DNA of 64,000 bases from Coleophoma eucalyptorum (Eukaryota > Ascomycota > Leotiomycetes > Helotiales > Dermateaceae). The stretch covers positions 310,001 to 374,000 of the forward strand of contig JALRME010000007.1 of assembly GCA_026120035.1 (NCBI GenBank), given 5' to 3'. Position 1 is the first letter of the stretch. The number at the start of each line of letters is the position of its first letter. Below the pieces are notes generated by a model, which was given only the letters and a program-made list of their open reading frames with translations, had not been told where the DNA came from and ran no database searches. Of the stretch, positions 47,102-58,399 are shown in pieces. Both the position numbers and the translations under genes were made by a program.

Positions 47102-48421
47102 TTATTCCCACTGTCCCTCGACTTCTCCAAAGAGACTATCTTTGACCTCAGCTGTAGGTTCTTCATAATCTAACAGTGGAGCTCTGTATATCCAAGAGCA
47201 GACCCCCATCAAATGTTCGGTGATGATTTGACTCAGAGAATCGAATGCAAGCAGAAATCCATCATGGCCCTCCGGAGAATTCAGCATGATTAGTTTGGCT
47301 TCTGGAAGAGCATCTGCAAGGGATCTTTGCTGCTCAGGTGTGAAGAGAACATCAGACACGACTCCAATAACCAAAGTTTTAAGCGGCATGGTGCTCAAAG
47401 CCAGGGAGAGCCTATCTCCTGCTTCCAACTCAGTCCGCCCGCGCGTTACATCGTGCGAGTCCATCTTGCGAGTAAGGTGAATATAACAATTCGCGTCAAA
47501 TCTTCGTATGAATTTGTCGCCTTGATATCTCATATAGCTCTGAGTAGAAAATTGTAAAGGTTCAGATACTTGGACAGTATCTCTCTCAACAATGCTATCA
47601 GGGTCCTTCTCGGGCGGGGGTGTTGCAAGTGATGACTGTTGGAGAGGCATTATCTTCTTAGAAACAGCACACTTTCTTCCAAACCTTGTATCAAAAGAAG
47701 AGCTTGAGCGGTATGTCAGCATCGCAACCATGCGCGCTGCTGCAAGACCACCTAATGGCTGCGAGTCTGGCGCTGGTACGTAATAGCCATTTTGGAAAGT
47801 TGGATCCACGAATATGCATTGTCTTTGAGCTTCTACCCACGCAATTCCCCAACTACTGTGTTCCGCAGACGTCGCTATTGGAATTATGCTCTTGACATAA
47901 TCTTTTGGTGTGCAGAGAGGCCATTCAAGTGTTGCCATTCCTCCCATTGAGCCACCAATTACCGAGGCAACACTTTTCACTCCCAGATTGTCGAGAACGA
48001 GCTTATGAATGCTATAAATGTTATTTTCGACTCTTTAAGTTGAATTTATCACTCACCAGACATCATCTCTAATAGTTGTTTGCGGGAATTCGGGACCGTA
48101 AAGCCTTCCGGTATTTGGATTCAAGCTTAACGAGGAAGTCGAGCCGTATGGTGAACCTAAGACATTTGCACAAAACACGAAGTATCTAGAAGTGTCGAAG
48201 GCTTTTCCAGGACCTAAGAGAGGCCCCCACCAGTCCGAGATATCGCTGCTGCCTGAAAGAGCATGACAGATGACCATACAATTATCGGCATCTGTGTTGA
48301 GTGTTCCCCAGGTCTTATAAGCGATGGTCACATCATCAAGAAGCACCCCGGATTCGAGACGGAACGAATTGATTTTGGCAAACTTCTGTCCTCGAACGAA
48401 GTCTGAATAGAGATATGGCAT
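47102..48421 (-). CDS. Homoserine O-acetyltransferase (Met2/Fub5 type)
   Basis: Exons 48421-48057 and 48011-47102 encode 424 residues of the alpha/beta-hydrolase MetX/Met2 family, which moves acetyl from acetyl-CoA to homoserine. The 45-base intron 48012-48056 (GTGAGT, TATAG) rejoins RDDVCIHKLVLDNLGV. The nucleophile is Ser143 in GGSMGGMATLEW; the charge-relay Asp lies in VVSDVLFTPEQQ and the His in SPEGHDGFL. ICHALSGSSDISDWW and the NVLGSPYGS oxyanion region are intact. The frame is open upstream to 48514, but the first ATG is at 48421. The length is nearer the 420-residue secondary-metabolism forms than the longer housekeeping Met2 of many fungi. It is divergent from the nitrilase, sharing a 456-base promoter, and heads the five-gene minus-strand row. 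Confidence 0.93.
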
Positions 48422-48877
48422 CTCAGTTTGTGAATTGAAACCTAAAACAGTCAATTGTCTGGCGAAGTGGTATTCCGCCTTGACATACTGAACATTTTCT
48501 TCTCGGATACTCAAAGTATTCTATAGCTGCACGTAAGACGCGATGCTCTCTTTTTTTCTTATTTGATACCCATAATGCATCTATGAATAATAAGGCTATC
48601 TCCATTTAGATTCATGCAGCTTCTATCATGCCCACCATTTCCTGGAAGTCCTTTATCGCATGATTTTCTTATCGCGGGCTTTGATATAGAAATCTGTCGG
48701 GATTTGTGGACTATCAACTGTGGGGGACTTCTAGTGCACATCAGCATATGTGTCAGCATCTAAGTTATGATTATTTGACTTACGCCACACAAGAGATAAG
48801 GAATTGAGGTTTGTTTTCTTATATATGAGAGACTGTGACTTGGCATTCGACCAATCATTTCCAGAATTGGTTCAAAT
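48422..48877. promoter_or_regulatory. Divergent promoter: acetyltransferase / nitrilase
   Basis: This 456-base region between two divergent ATGs makes co-regulation of the two genes likely. It contains AGATAAGG (GATA-type) near 48791 and AT-rich stretches. No strong palindrome was found by eye. Confidence 0.55.
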
Positions 48878-50053
48878 ATGGCTCGTCAAGAAAGTGTTAA
48901 GATTGCGGCCGTTCAAGCTGCACCAGTCGCTTTTGACCTTTCTGAGAGCTTGAAGAAAGTTGACCACTTCTCAAAAGAGGCTGCTGACCAAGGGGCAGAG
49001 TTGGTTGCATTCCCGTATGTGTTCTTTGGCATTGTGATAGAGTGGTATTGATTATAGGACAGTGAAGCATTTTTGAGTGCATATCCCTGGAGGTATGCTT
49101 TTGATTCTACCATCGGCACACGGGAACCAAGGGGTAATAACCAGCGCTCTGTTACAACCATTCTGCTGATATACAACTAGGTAGGCAGTGGTATGCAAAG
49201 TACTATAACTCTGCTGTAGCCATCCCATCTCCAGAGTTTGAAATTCTGCAACGGAGTGCAGAAAAGCACAAGATCAACATATCTATTGGAATCATCGAGA
49301 AGAATGGCGGAACGCTCTATTGCACCGCCCTGTTGATTGGAAAAGATGGCCAACTCCTCAGTCGGCACAGAAAACTCATTCCTACTGGAGTTGAGCGCCT
49401 TATCTGGGGAAGAGGGTCAGGAGATTCATTGAAAGTGGTAGACGTTGGTTTCGGCAAAATTGGCGGATTGATATGCTGGGAAAATTACATGCCAATGGCT
49501 CGAATGGCATTGTACCAGCTTGGTATCGATATATATATCGCCCCAAATGCAGATGATCTGCCTTCTTGGACAGCAACTATGCAGCACATCGCCAAGGAAG
49601 GAAGATGCTTCGTCATCAATGTGAACCAGTTTTGCAAGGTCTCAGATTTTCCAGCGGACTATCCACCATTTTTACCAGAGAGTCATGATAAAAACCCGGA
49701 GGGATTGCCGTGGAAGTCTGATGATATTTTGAACCATGGAGGGTCCTGTATTGTCGGTCCACTTGGAACGTTCATCACAGAGCCAGTATGGGACAAAGAA
49801 GAAGTCATTTATGCAACATTGGAGTTGTCCAAATTGACAGAGGCTAGAGTAAGTCTGTTTTATCCTAGAGATGATTGCAACTAACTGTGAATGTAGATGG
49901 ATCTTGATCCGGTCGGTAGCTATGCAAGACCAGACATCTTGTAAGTTCTACGACTATGAAAGTTAACATGTGTGAATGCTGCTGACTCACGCTTTTAGTT
50001 CGTTATCTGTAAACACGAAACCGGGATTGAATGTCAACTTCCAAGACTCTTAG
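48878..50053 (+). CDS. Nitrilase / carbon-nitrogen hydrolase
   Basis: Five exons (48878-49014, 49063-49133, 49181-49848, 49897-49940, 49999-50053) encode 324 residues. The catalytic triad is complete: Glu47 in AFPEAFLSAYPW, Lys134 in HRKLIPTGVER and Cys168 in GGLICWENYMP. The second intron leaves PRGRQWYAKYYNSAV, normal for true nitrilases, and the end exons rebuild DIFSLSVNTKPG. CWENYMP fits the aliphatic/aryl nitrilase branch, which turns R-CN into an acid (or sometimes an amide). It stands divergent from the homoserine acetyltransferase, and its stop is 60 bases from that of the convergent GNAT gene. A role on a gamma-cyano amino acid made by the neighbouring PLP enzyme is a hypothesis; general nitrile or cyanide detoxification is the alternative. 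Confidence 0.93.
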
Positions 50054-50113
50054 ACCAATGTCATTTCTAATAGAAAATTAAATACAAACCTGTGATCAGA
50101 GATGTAGATCTCC

Positions 50114-51008
50114 CTACTGCTTTGGATATCGGACCATTCCAGTTTGTTGGTGCAACCCACTTCCACCATATTCTGCCATATCAATTTCGGCATAACCAAC
50201 TTGTTCGAATCCACATTTTAGATATACTCCATATCCCATGGGTGAAGCATCGAGAAAGCACATTCCTCCATTTGAATCAACATCCGGAAATATAGCTGTG
50301 GTCAAGCTTTGGCCGACACCACGTCTCCCATGCGATTGTAATGTATAGAGATTCTCCAGGACTTTGAGGATTCAGTGAGCGGTATCCAGGACCTAAACTA
50401 GTATATCAATCCTTACTATAGTGTTCTTTACCACCATCTAAGGACTCTCTTAAACCCTTAATCTTGGCCGAACATATCTCGCATAAATTCGCGTTCCCAC
50501 CTTCTGGGATTGGAGGAAGTGGTCGTATTGTCCCAGCTTTGATCCCTGCTTCTTCCTTCTCTATTTCCTCTTTCTGCTTCTTCTCGCTTAATTCAATCCA
50601 CTCGGTTGGGTTGTGCGCCCATTCAGCGAGACCTATAATCCTACCTCTTCCTTTCAAAGTATTTCGTATCGTGTCAGGCTCGCCGGTTGTGACATCTCCA
50701 TCGTAAGCCAGGACCTGATCCCAGGTCGGCAGTGGTACTTCCATTTCCATATCTCGAACAACAAACACCCATGAAGTCTCTTTCGCGCCCTGCTCCTTTC
50801 GCAGTTTTCCTGCGGCTGCGCGTCTTTTGATTTTCCGGGCCCACATCGTAGTCAACCATCTTATGGTCTCCTCAGTGGGAGGTCCATTCCGTATTCGCGT
50901 CAGCTCAGAGAGGCCTAGGACACTTTGCACAATGAGTGCAATTGAATAAGAATCATGAATTGCAAGAGGATCAGCAGCATCAAATAGTTCTGCATCCGTG
51001 AGCTTCAT
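50114..51008 (-). CDS. GNAT family N-acetyltransferase
   Basis: Exons 51008-50417 and 50361-50114 encode 279 residues. The intron 50362-50416 (GTAAGG donor, AAG acceptor) is the only one that joins the two frames into HYILENLYTLQSHGRRGVGQSL, which contains the acetyl-CoA-binding motif A (RRGVGQSL). The C-terminal half has the usual GNAT ending (FLDASPMGYGVYLKCGFEQVG). The N-terminal half (TDAELFDAADPLAI; RIIGLAEWAHNPTEW) matches the fungal layout of a first beta-strand pair with a charged helical insert (EKKQKEEIEKEE). The start is the first ATG, as codons upstream to 51017 lack one. It is cytosolic; the substrate is unknown. It is convergent with the nitrilase and may protect or finish the cluster product, or be unrelated. 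Confidence 0.85.
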
Positions 51009-51531
51009 ATTTAGCAAACAAGGTGCAGTGAATCTAGAAATGTCGGGGAACTTGCTTGATGGGTAGAAATATTTTTTCTTTGTTTACAAAATAGCAATAC
51101 AGCCTGCTTGAATCATTCATAAAATACGAGATAGCAGAAGAAGTCGGACGCAATGTTTAAATACCTAGATCTCGAGTCACTATCGGACAAATCTCTGGTC
51201 CTGCTTATGTAACCTCTCACTGGTAAGCACTACCTCCTTATGGCAGGTAGCATTCAGCCCAGCAGAAGCCATGCTTACCTCGGTCGCTTCTGCAGACCCA
51301 TCAAGGGTCAGAACTTTACCAGACATAATGTTGCGCACGTTGAGAGTTTGCAGGACTTGAGAAGTAGGTCTGCGCCACAAATATATTCGGCTTGCAGAGA
51401 CAACCTGGATAATTCACACTATCTATAGCAAATGGTTCTACTAGGTGGCTGGTTTTGCTGTATAAGAGCACTGCACAAGATGCGCGAAAGTATGAGCTCC
51501 CTGCACTAACAATTCTATCAACCTCTTAAAC
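51009..51531. other. Intergenic region
   Basis: This lies between the GNAT start and the 3' end of the serine hydrolase gene, both minus strand. The open frames are short with no domain character. It holds the GNAT promoter. Confidence 0.45.
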
Positions 51532-52917
51532 TCAAATCTTCGTGTTGACCTTTGCATACAGTGCTGCTTCGAATTCTCTGCCCATCTCAATAGTCCTTGG
51601 ATCTGCTGTAGGCACAAGCTGGCTTCCGAAAATGCCACTTACTCCAGATGTCCTGTCAGCCCACCAGAAGAGGTTAGGCAGTCCAGCCCAATGAATGCTT
51701 CCTTTTTTTCTCCCACTTGGAAGATCTTCAAGGATGACCATCCCTCCAAGACCAACTCCGAATTTCGTTCCCATCGGTATTCCCGGAGCAGCAACGTCGT
51801 GGTATTCAGGAATGCTCAGCAGCATTTCAGCCGTTGCTTGTGATTCAGGCCCAATTTGTGGTGTGCACATTTGATCGAGCATGGAAGAGCTAAGGAGTTT
51901 CTCGTCATTGGAAGCGAGACTCTGCAGTACCTTTTGGTAGTCAGGGACAGTAGCGTAGCCACCAGCTCCACCAGAATCATCCTCCAAGCCTGTCGCTTTC
52001 CAAACTTTGTCGGCCGTCCATTGGAGTGCTCCGTTGACATCTGCTGGGGTTCCGAACGCATTGGGACCTCCCTGTCGCTCAGTCATCTCGGGTAAGCGAG
52101 CAAGCATGTCTGGACGCTTTTCTAGGTGGAAAGCCATATCCTTAATACCTAATGGTTCGCAGATATACTTCTGTATGTACTCTTCCAAGGTCATCTTGGT
52201 CACTCTAGCCACCATCAAACCAGCCCAATCAAACCCGGCTAAACTATATTAGCCTTAGAAAACACTGAAATTGAAAGTACTTACTTGAGTAGGCATAAGA
52301 TTCCCCTGGCTCATGGACCAGCGGTGTCAGGCAGCGCCAAATAATGGTGCCTTCACATAACCCAGGCGCTTCGCCTCGTGATGCACGCCACTGAATCAGG
52401 TTAGGGGTGAAGGCATCATAAGCCAAACCTGACGTATGTGTGAGAAGGTGTCTAGGAGAAAGTAAGTACTTATCGCTTAACAATTAGCTGTATGGACATA
52501 ACTTACCGCAAAGTAATAGTCTTGTTGGCTTTCACCAGGATAGGTTTTTCGCTGTCTTGTTCGAAGCCTTTGAGAACTTCAATATCCTTCAACTCGGGCA
52601 AAAGTTTTGTTACATCCTCATCCAGGTCCAGCAATCCCCTTTCAACACACTGAAGAGCTGAAATGGATGACAGAACCTTAGTGCACGAAGCGAGCCAAAA
52701 AACCGAATCTAAAGTCAAAGGCTTTTTGTCGTCCTTGAGAGAATTGAAACCGAAAGCTTTGGCATATGAAGATTTGCCTAGCAGGCATGAGCCTTAAAAG
52801 ATGTAGTTATCATGGAATTTCAATAAATGTACCTTGTGCATCGCTTCCACAAACAACCCCTCCAGGCAGCTCTAAGTTCTTGACAGCATTCTCAAACTTC
52901 TGTTCGAAATTCTCCAT
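51532..52917 (-). CDS. Serine hydrolase/transesterase, class C beta-lactamase fold (LovD/EstB type)
   Basis: Four exons (52917-52833, 52792-52507, 52451-52285, 52238-51532) encode 414 residues. Introns are 40, 55 and 46 bases; the first is unusually short but has a usable branch (GATAACTAC) and an AAG acceptor. The nucleophile motif is S64-C-T-K67 (WLASCTKVLS). The tyrosine motif is Y178-S-T (YAYSTGFDWAGLM), created by the third splice and matching LovD. A third-box HWAGLPNLFWW replaces KTG. RHLLTHTSGLAYD is the family marker before the Tyr motif. Fungal members hydrolyse esters or move acyl groups (LovD in lovastatin). With no signal peptide it is cytosolic. It lies head-to-head with the DHA2 transporter and may load, trim or release an acyl group. 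Confidence 0.92.
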
Positions 52918-54053
52918 GATCAGATATAGGTTGACGAATGTAAGTTTTCTCTGTAGATGCCTTTATATTGAGTTTGATCTGGAGTTTGAAAGAAGAGGCA
53001 GAGCAGAAGATACTGGTTTTTATACATCCTCTGTCGTATAGTTGTCCGACTAAGCTTACATCGTTGCCAACACTACCCCGCACAAAGGATGAGCCCGCAA
53101 ATCAAGACCTTTATTCCAACATCATGTCTGACTCTATTCTCTTGGTCTTTTCGGTTGTCGCTTCCATATCAAATAGGCTGTATTATAAAACATATAGTAG
53201 TCAATGCAATTGACATCTCCGAACATGTATCATGTCGACGCAGCACAGCTGACCAGCGGGAGCGAAAAGTGACAAAAACGAAGGAGGAGCTGTCATGTTT
53301 CGCGGACTCAGCCAAGAGGTTGCCAAGAGCCACAGGACTGAGCCGAGTACATGCCGAGCTACACCGGGCTGTTGGTTTTTTAAGATAAGCGACCAATAAC
53401 ACGCTAATCCTCCCTTGGGGATTATGTGCGAGCTGTACCTGTATCTATCATCCTCATTAAATGGATCAGGCATATCTTCCTCGCCACCAGCTAAACCGCT
53501 TCCGAGGATTGTGCGCGAAGGTCTGAAGTACCGACAGGACTAAGCAATACACCACCAGATGGAAAAGATGCAGGGGCTGCAACGCTTGACCTATTCTATG
53601 CATCTTGCACGAGCATTCAGTTTACCTAATCTAAGGCATGGCCCTGGCTTCTGGTTTCTACCATCGCACTCGTTGCAAAATCAGAAGTGCTGAGCAATAA
53701 CGCCTCGGTTGTGCAGCTGTAGAATGCCTGTTCCTATTATAAACTGGATTTGATTTCAAATCGAACATCGAATGTGCGAAGCCCATGCTCAAGCGAGTAA
53801 ATGCTGGGAGATTAGGATAAGTATTTCAAAGCTTTGCAGAAAGAGCATTGCATCAGCTTGTCATTTTTTCAAGGGCGAAGATTGGAAAGGTCAAAGTATA
53901 AAGTATAAAATACGGTTCAGATCCTAAAACTTCACTACGCAGGCCCATTTCTTATAACAAACTACCTTTCCTTGCGGCAAAGGCTTTATAACCTTTCTTA
54001 TTTCAACCGTATACCAATTCTACTATCTTCTTTTCTGCTGTCATCCTTGCAGA
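52918..54053. promoter_or_regulatory. Divergent intergenic region: hydrolase / DHA2 transporter
   Basis: About 1.1 kb between divergent ATGs. The plus frame 53089-53388 and minus frames 53169-53473 have no domain character. AT-rich sequence with repeated AAAGTATAAAGTATAAAATA near 53894-53913 resembles TATA elements of the plus-strand transporter. Confidence 0.5.
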
Positions 54054-55986
54054 ATGTCATATACTGCGGAGCAAGTCATGCCTGGAAATACCAAAAAGTC
54101 ACCACAAGCAGAGGCTCAGAAAACGAGTAGTGCTGCCGTTATAGGCTCTGTCAAACAAACCTCCAAGAATCGATCTGTCCATGGGTGGAGGTGGGCAATG
54201 GCAGTTGCATCGATTCTATGCTCAACATTCCTCTTTTCGCTGGACACCACAGTGGTAGGTTAGGTATGGATTCATGCCGACTTGTGCACTAACAGTTGTG
54301 CCAGGTAGCTGATATACAGCCAAACATCATCGCCTCATTTGGGAATATTGATAAGCTACCATGGCTCGCAGCAGGTTTCGTACTTCCGTCTGCGGCTCTG
54401 ACGCTTCCCTGGAGCAAAGCATATTCCATCTTCAATATCAAGTGGCTTTATATATGCCATGTTCTCCTATTCGAAGTTGGAAGTGCCATCAGTGGTTCTG
54501 CTCCTAGTATGGATGTCTTAATCGTGGGCCGAGTTATTGCAGGAATTGGGGGTTCTGGCATGTACATTGGAACTCTCACATTCTTGACTGTTGTGACAAC
54601 AAAGAAGGAACGACCGATGTACATCTCCTTAGTTGGACCTGTTTGGGGGTTTGGGACGATCATAGGTCCATTTGTGTGTATTAAAACATTCGAAGAGCCC
54701 AAAGCTAACTTATTTAGGTTGGCGGTGCATTTGCAACCAGCAGTGCAACCTGGCGTTGGGGATTTTACGTCAACATAGTCAGTACATCTTCCACTTTTTG
54801 GTCCTATTTACTGATCAGAATTAGGTTATTGGAGCATTATGCGCACCAGCTCTATTGTTCTTACTTCCCTCGATCGACATGCAGCCAACAGCATCATTTA
54901 GCAGCAAGCTGAGACAGAATGATTTCATGGCAATTATCATATTCTCTGGTTGGACCACGTCTTTCGTTATGGCAATTACTTTCGGAGGGAGTGTCTACGG
55001 TTGGGAGTCTGCCACCGAAATTGTCTTATGGAGTTTGAGTGGAGTGCTCATGATTGCTTTCATACTTAGCCAAGTTTATCATCCTTTTGTGTCGTCTCAG
55101 GATCGGTTGTATCCTTCAAGCCTACTTACACACTGGAAAATAGTCAATCTCCAATTCCAAGCGTTTGCAGCTGTAGGCATCGTAATGGTTAGTAGCGTAT
55201 TCTTGAAATTGTATAAAAAGTTGACCATTGCTATCCAGGTACCTATCTTCTATGTTCCCTTGTTCTTCCAATTCTCAAGGGGAGATACAGCTTTGCATGC
55301 TGCAGTTCGTCTACTACCACTCGTATTTACAATTGTTCTGTTCTCGCTGCTCAACGGGTACTTTGTGGCAAAGTTTGGATATTTCATGCCATGGTTCATT
55401 TTCGGAGCAGCACTCTCGCTCGTTGGGACAAGTTTAATGTGTAAGTTCCTTCTCTTCGAGGTTTGGAACAAGGACTGACTCTTCTAGATACTTTGAATGT
55501 TTCTACTTCCGCTTCTGCCATTTACGGATACACGGTCCTCCTTGGAATAGGCTCAGGGTCTTTCTTCCTCGGACCTTTCGCCGTAGCACCCACATTAGTT
55601 GCACCTGAGAAAGTATACGATGCCATTGCTGCCGTAAGCGTCGCCCAGAATCTAGGCATTGTATTCTTCGTCTCCACAGCCGGGAATCTCTACCAAAATT
55701 TGGGGGTCAAGTACGTGACACCACTCGTACCTGTCGCTTTCCGCGATGACGTTCGACCATTGATTGCCGGCACAAGCAGCTCTCTCTTCGCACAGCTTTC
55801 TGAAAGTACACAAACGCTCGTTACGGCGGCAATTGTAAGGGCTCTGGATCAGACATATATGTTGCTCATTGTAGCCTCGGCTCTGTGTTTAATCTTGGCT
55901 CCATTTTTAGGCGTAAGTCCTCATTGAACTAGTCCTTGAAAAAGTTAATAATCCTGGATGATGAATAGCTTGGCAAGGTTAACTAG
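54054..55986 (+). CDS. MFS transporter, DHA2 family (14-helix)
   Basis: Seven exons are proposed: 54054-54254, 54305-54673, 54718-54777, 54825-55187, 55239-55440, 55488-55912 and 55969-55986, giving 545 residues. If the last intron (55913-55968) is retained the protein ends at 55927 with 544. Every join restores helix sequence: SLDTTVVADIQPNI, IIGPFVGGAFATSSATWRW, YVNIVIGALCAP, GIVMVPIFYVPLFF and LMYTLNVSTSASA. LDTTVV in helix 1 and GRVIAGIGGSGMY in helix 4 are DHA2 marks, and 14 hydrophobic segments are countable. Such proteins often export fungal toxins and give self-resistance. It lies directly upstream of a Zn2Cys6 gene on the same strand, a usual cluster layout. Confidence 0.9.
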
Positions 55987-56724
55987 TAGAAATGGGTGTC
56001 AGAGAAAGATCCGTCCACTAACGGCCATAACCATTCTTACCCGACAATGAACCGAAAGCTATAAGTTGCGACGAATGAAATGCGAGACAATCGTAGAAGA
56101 AATTCTTAAACATGGCGAATTTTAAATTTTTCAATAGTCCGATGCAGATGATCATATATATATATATATAGGTTACGTATAGTAGTTAGAAGCTCCATCT
56201 TGATAGAATAAAAACCTCAATACTTCAAAGTTGTCAGTCTTTAATAGACTTTTTGTGCCCGTTATACTAACTTAAGCTTTCCACATGCTCCATGTCGAAT
56301 CTAGGGTTGATCATGTGGCTGCAGTAATACTATAGCTATTGAAAATAACACGGCTATGAATAATTTCAAAGATCCTTCAATCTATACCCATAATTTATCT
56401 ATATAGATTCATTATTATTAGAAGCCAAGTAGTCATGTGATTGGCCTTGTTGCACTCCAGCGGCCAATCAGGTACTTGAGACGGGACTCTTCTAATCTGC
56501 CTCGATTATGAGCTTTTCAACCTACAAGTGCACGTCTAACTCTATGTCCTCTTCGTTCGGCGATTAATTACTCTCACCATTGATCCAGTTGCAATATTGA
56601 CACGTGATATTGTAGTGGGGCATTAGAGTGATGGTTGGTAAGCATCAACTACCTCTATCCCTTCGTGACCCAGCAATCTAGATGTCTTCATTTCTACAAG
56701 ATTCATGCTCTCTCGTTTGACAAA
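55987..56724. other. Intergenic region with AT microsatellite
   Basis: AT-rich promoter of the following regulator. An (AT) run of about 9 units lies at 56153-56170. No gene is seen. Confidence 0.5.
56153..56170. repeat. (AT)n microsatellite
   Basis: Alternating A and T over about 18 bases. Low-complexity DNA with no assigned role. Confidence 0.8.
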
Positions 56725-58399
56725 ATGGGCGCCAGGAGTAAAGGCTGCCGAACATGCATCTCCAGACGCGTGAAATGTGGTGCAGAAACGCCATCCTGTC
56801 TCCGATGCCTTAAAGGCGGATATACATGCGAAGGGTATCGTCCACTGGTATTTATAGATGAGAGACCGCGGATTGCGAGGTCCAAAGCGGTTGTACGGGC
56901 TCAGGAACGTGATTATGCGTTACATAAACAAAGACTTCAGACAATAAGTTCCATCGGTAGCATGCCGCTTACTGCATTCAAGCAGGATATCTTCCTCTCT
57001 TTTCTCGTCCACAAATTACATGAGGGCAGAACATTGTACGATACTGAGGATATGGAAACTAGTTATAGGACTGATCATGCTCCTACACAAGGATGGTGGA
57101 TCAGTGAGATAGTCAAGGATGAGCCGTTGATTAGCCTTCAAGCACTTGCAGCGATGGTGTTTGGCCGGGCCCATGATTTTCGAGAAGCGAAGTTAGAGGC
57201 AACTAGGTTATATGGCGAAGCGCTTTTAAAATTGAGAGAAGCTGTTGAAGATGTTAAGTCGGTTTGGAAATTCAGTACTTTGGCTTCCGTAACTACGTTG
57301 TGTATGTATGAGGTAAGACTAGTTCTCGCGTTCTGAAAGAAGACCTGTTAATATGCGGCAGCTTGTTTCATACAGATCTGGTTTCGGATGGGGCTACCAT
57401 GCTCAAGCTTTATCTACTATGATCGAGCTCAGAGGGCCGTGGAGACACAAGAGGTTTCCAGAGAAGAGCCTTTTTCTGGAGCACCGCATGGTACTTGTAA
57501 GCAAAACGGCTATCTTCAAATCCCCCAGATACTGACCATTTAAGCTCTCGCAAGCTATTATGTCCCGTCGTAAATCATTCCTCGCTCAGAATATTTGGAA
57601 GGAAGTCCCGTGGGAAGATGACCCAACATCTAAACAGCCTGTCGATTATCTACTTGACATTCTTTGTGATGTTTCCGGCTTTGTTCAAGAGATCGATCGA
57701 GCAGAGAGAGAAGGAAGATCTTACGGGAACGATATTGGCCAGCGAGTCATAAAGAGCCTTCAGGAGCTAAATGAGTGGTGGCGGCAGTGGGAAGTGAGCA
57801 TTGCCGGCGCGTGTGTAGAAGTTAGCACAGACCCAAAGTCGACCATCATGGTTGATGAAGATGGCATCTTATTCCCGACACTCTTGGAGTACAGGAATTT
57901 CTGGAGTGGCTACACAACAGGCATCTACAACGCTGTCCGAATCCAGCTTTTGTTATTGTGGGAAATTCTTACCGGTGCCGCTCCCCAAACGGCAGAACTC
58001 CAATCAGAGCTCAACGAGCCTAATAATACACCACTACTTGGCATTACATCCGATATCAAAGGCCTCGCTCGTGAGATCTTTCAATCGCTGGAGTACTATC
58101 ATCTCCAGTCAAAACATCACCTGGGTACATTCTGTCTACTATTCCCTGTAGACTTCGCATATGGTTGTCTTGGTTTGGATTCCAGGGAAACTAGATGGCT
58201 CCTAGGTAACAACGCGAAGGAGCTTGCCAAGTTTGGTGACTTTGTGCCTGGAACAAAAAACCATACGCTGATTCCGCAGTATCGATTCAATGCCCCACAA
58301 AGTGGACAAGGCACGCTCAAGCATAAGTTGCTGAGTGAGAATGCAAAGATCAACGACTGGCGGCGAAAGTGGAAGCTCAATTCGTTGGCTCTCGGTTGA
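56725..58399 (+). CDS. Zn2Cys6 transcription factor next to the DHA2 transporter
   Basis: Exons 56725-57312, 57362-57496 and 57545-58399 encode 525 residues. The ATG at 56725 puts the zinc cluster at the very N-terminus (C8-X2-C-X6-C-X6-C-X2-C-X6-C35: KGCRTCISRRVKCG, PSCLRCLKGGYTCEG), normal for this class; the open frame upstream to 56635 adds no conserved sequence. Joins give LCMYELVSYRSGFGWGYHAQAL and MVLLSQAIMSRRKSFL. The rest is a helical Fungal_trans_2-type effector domain (AWYHHAQAL-like segment, ARSHKRFPEKS-like linker). The two introns are 49 and 48 bases. It is the second regulator flanking the homoserine cluster and might control the DHA2 transporter or the whole set. Confidence 0.9.

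Noticed and set aside
50201..50216. TTGTTCGAATCCAC, resembling a tRNA B box
   Set aside because: It lies inside the GNAT coding exon, and no cloverleaf or A box fits around it.
35983..58399. Full fusaric acid gene cluster
   Set aside because: Only the aspartokinase, homoserine acetyltransferase and PLP enzyme types are shared. The polyketide synthase, NRPS-like reductase and oxidase expected for fusaric acid are absent from the window.
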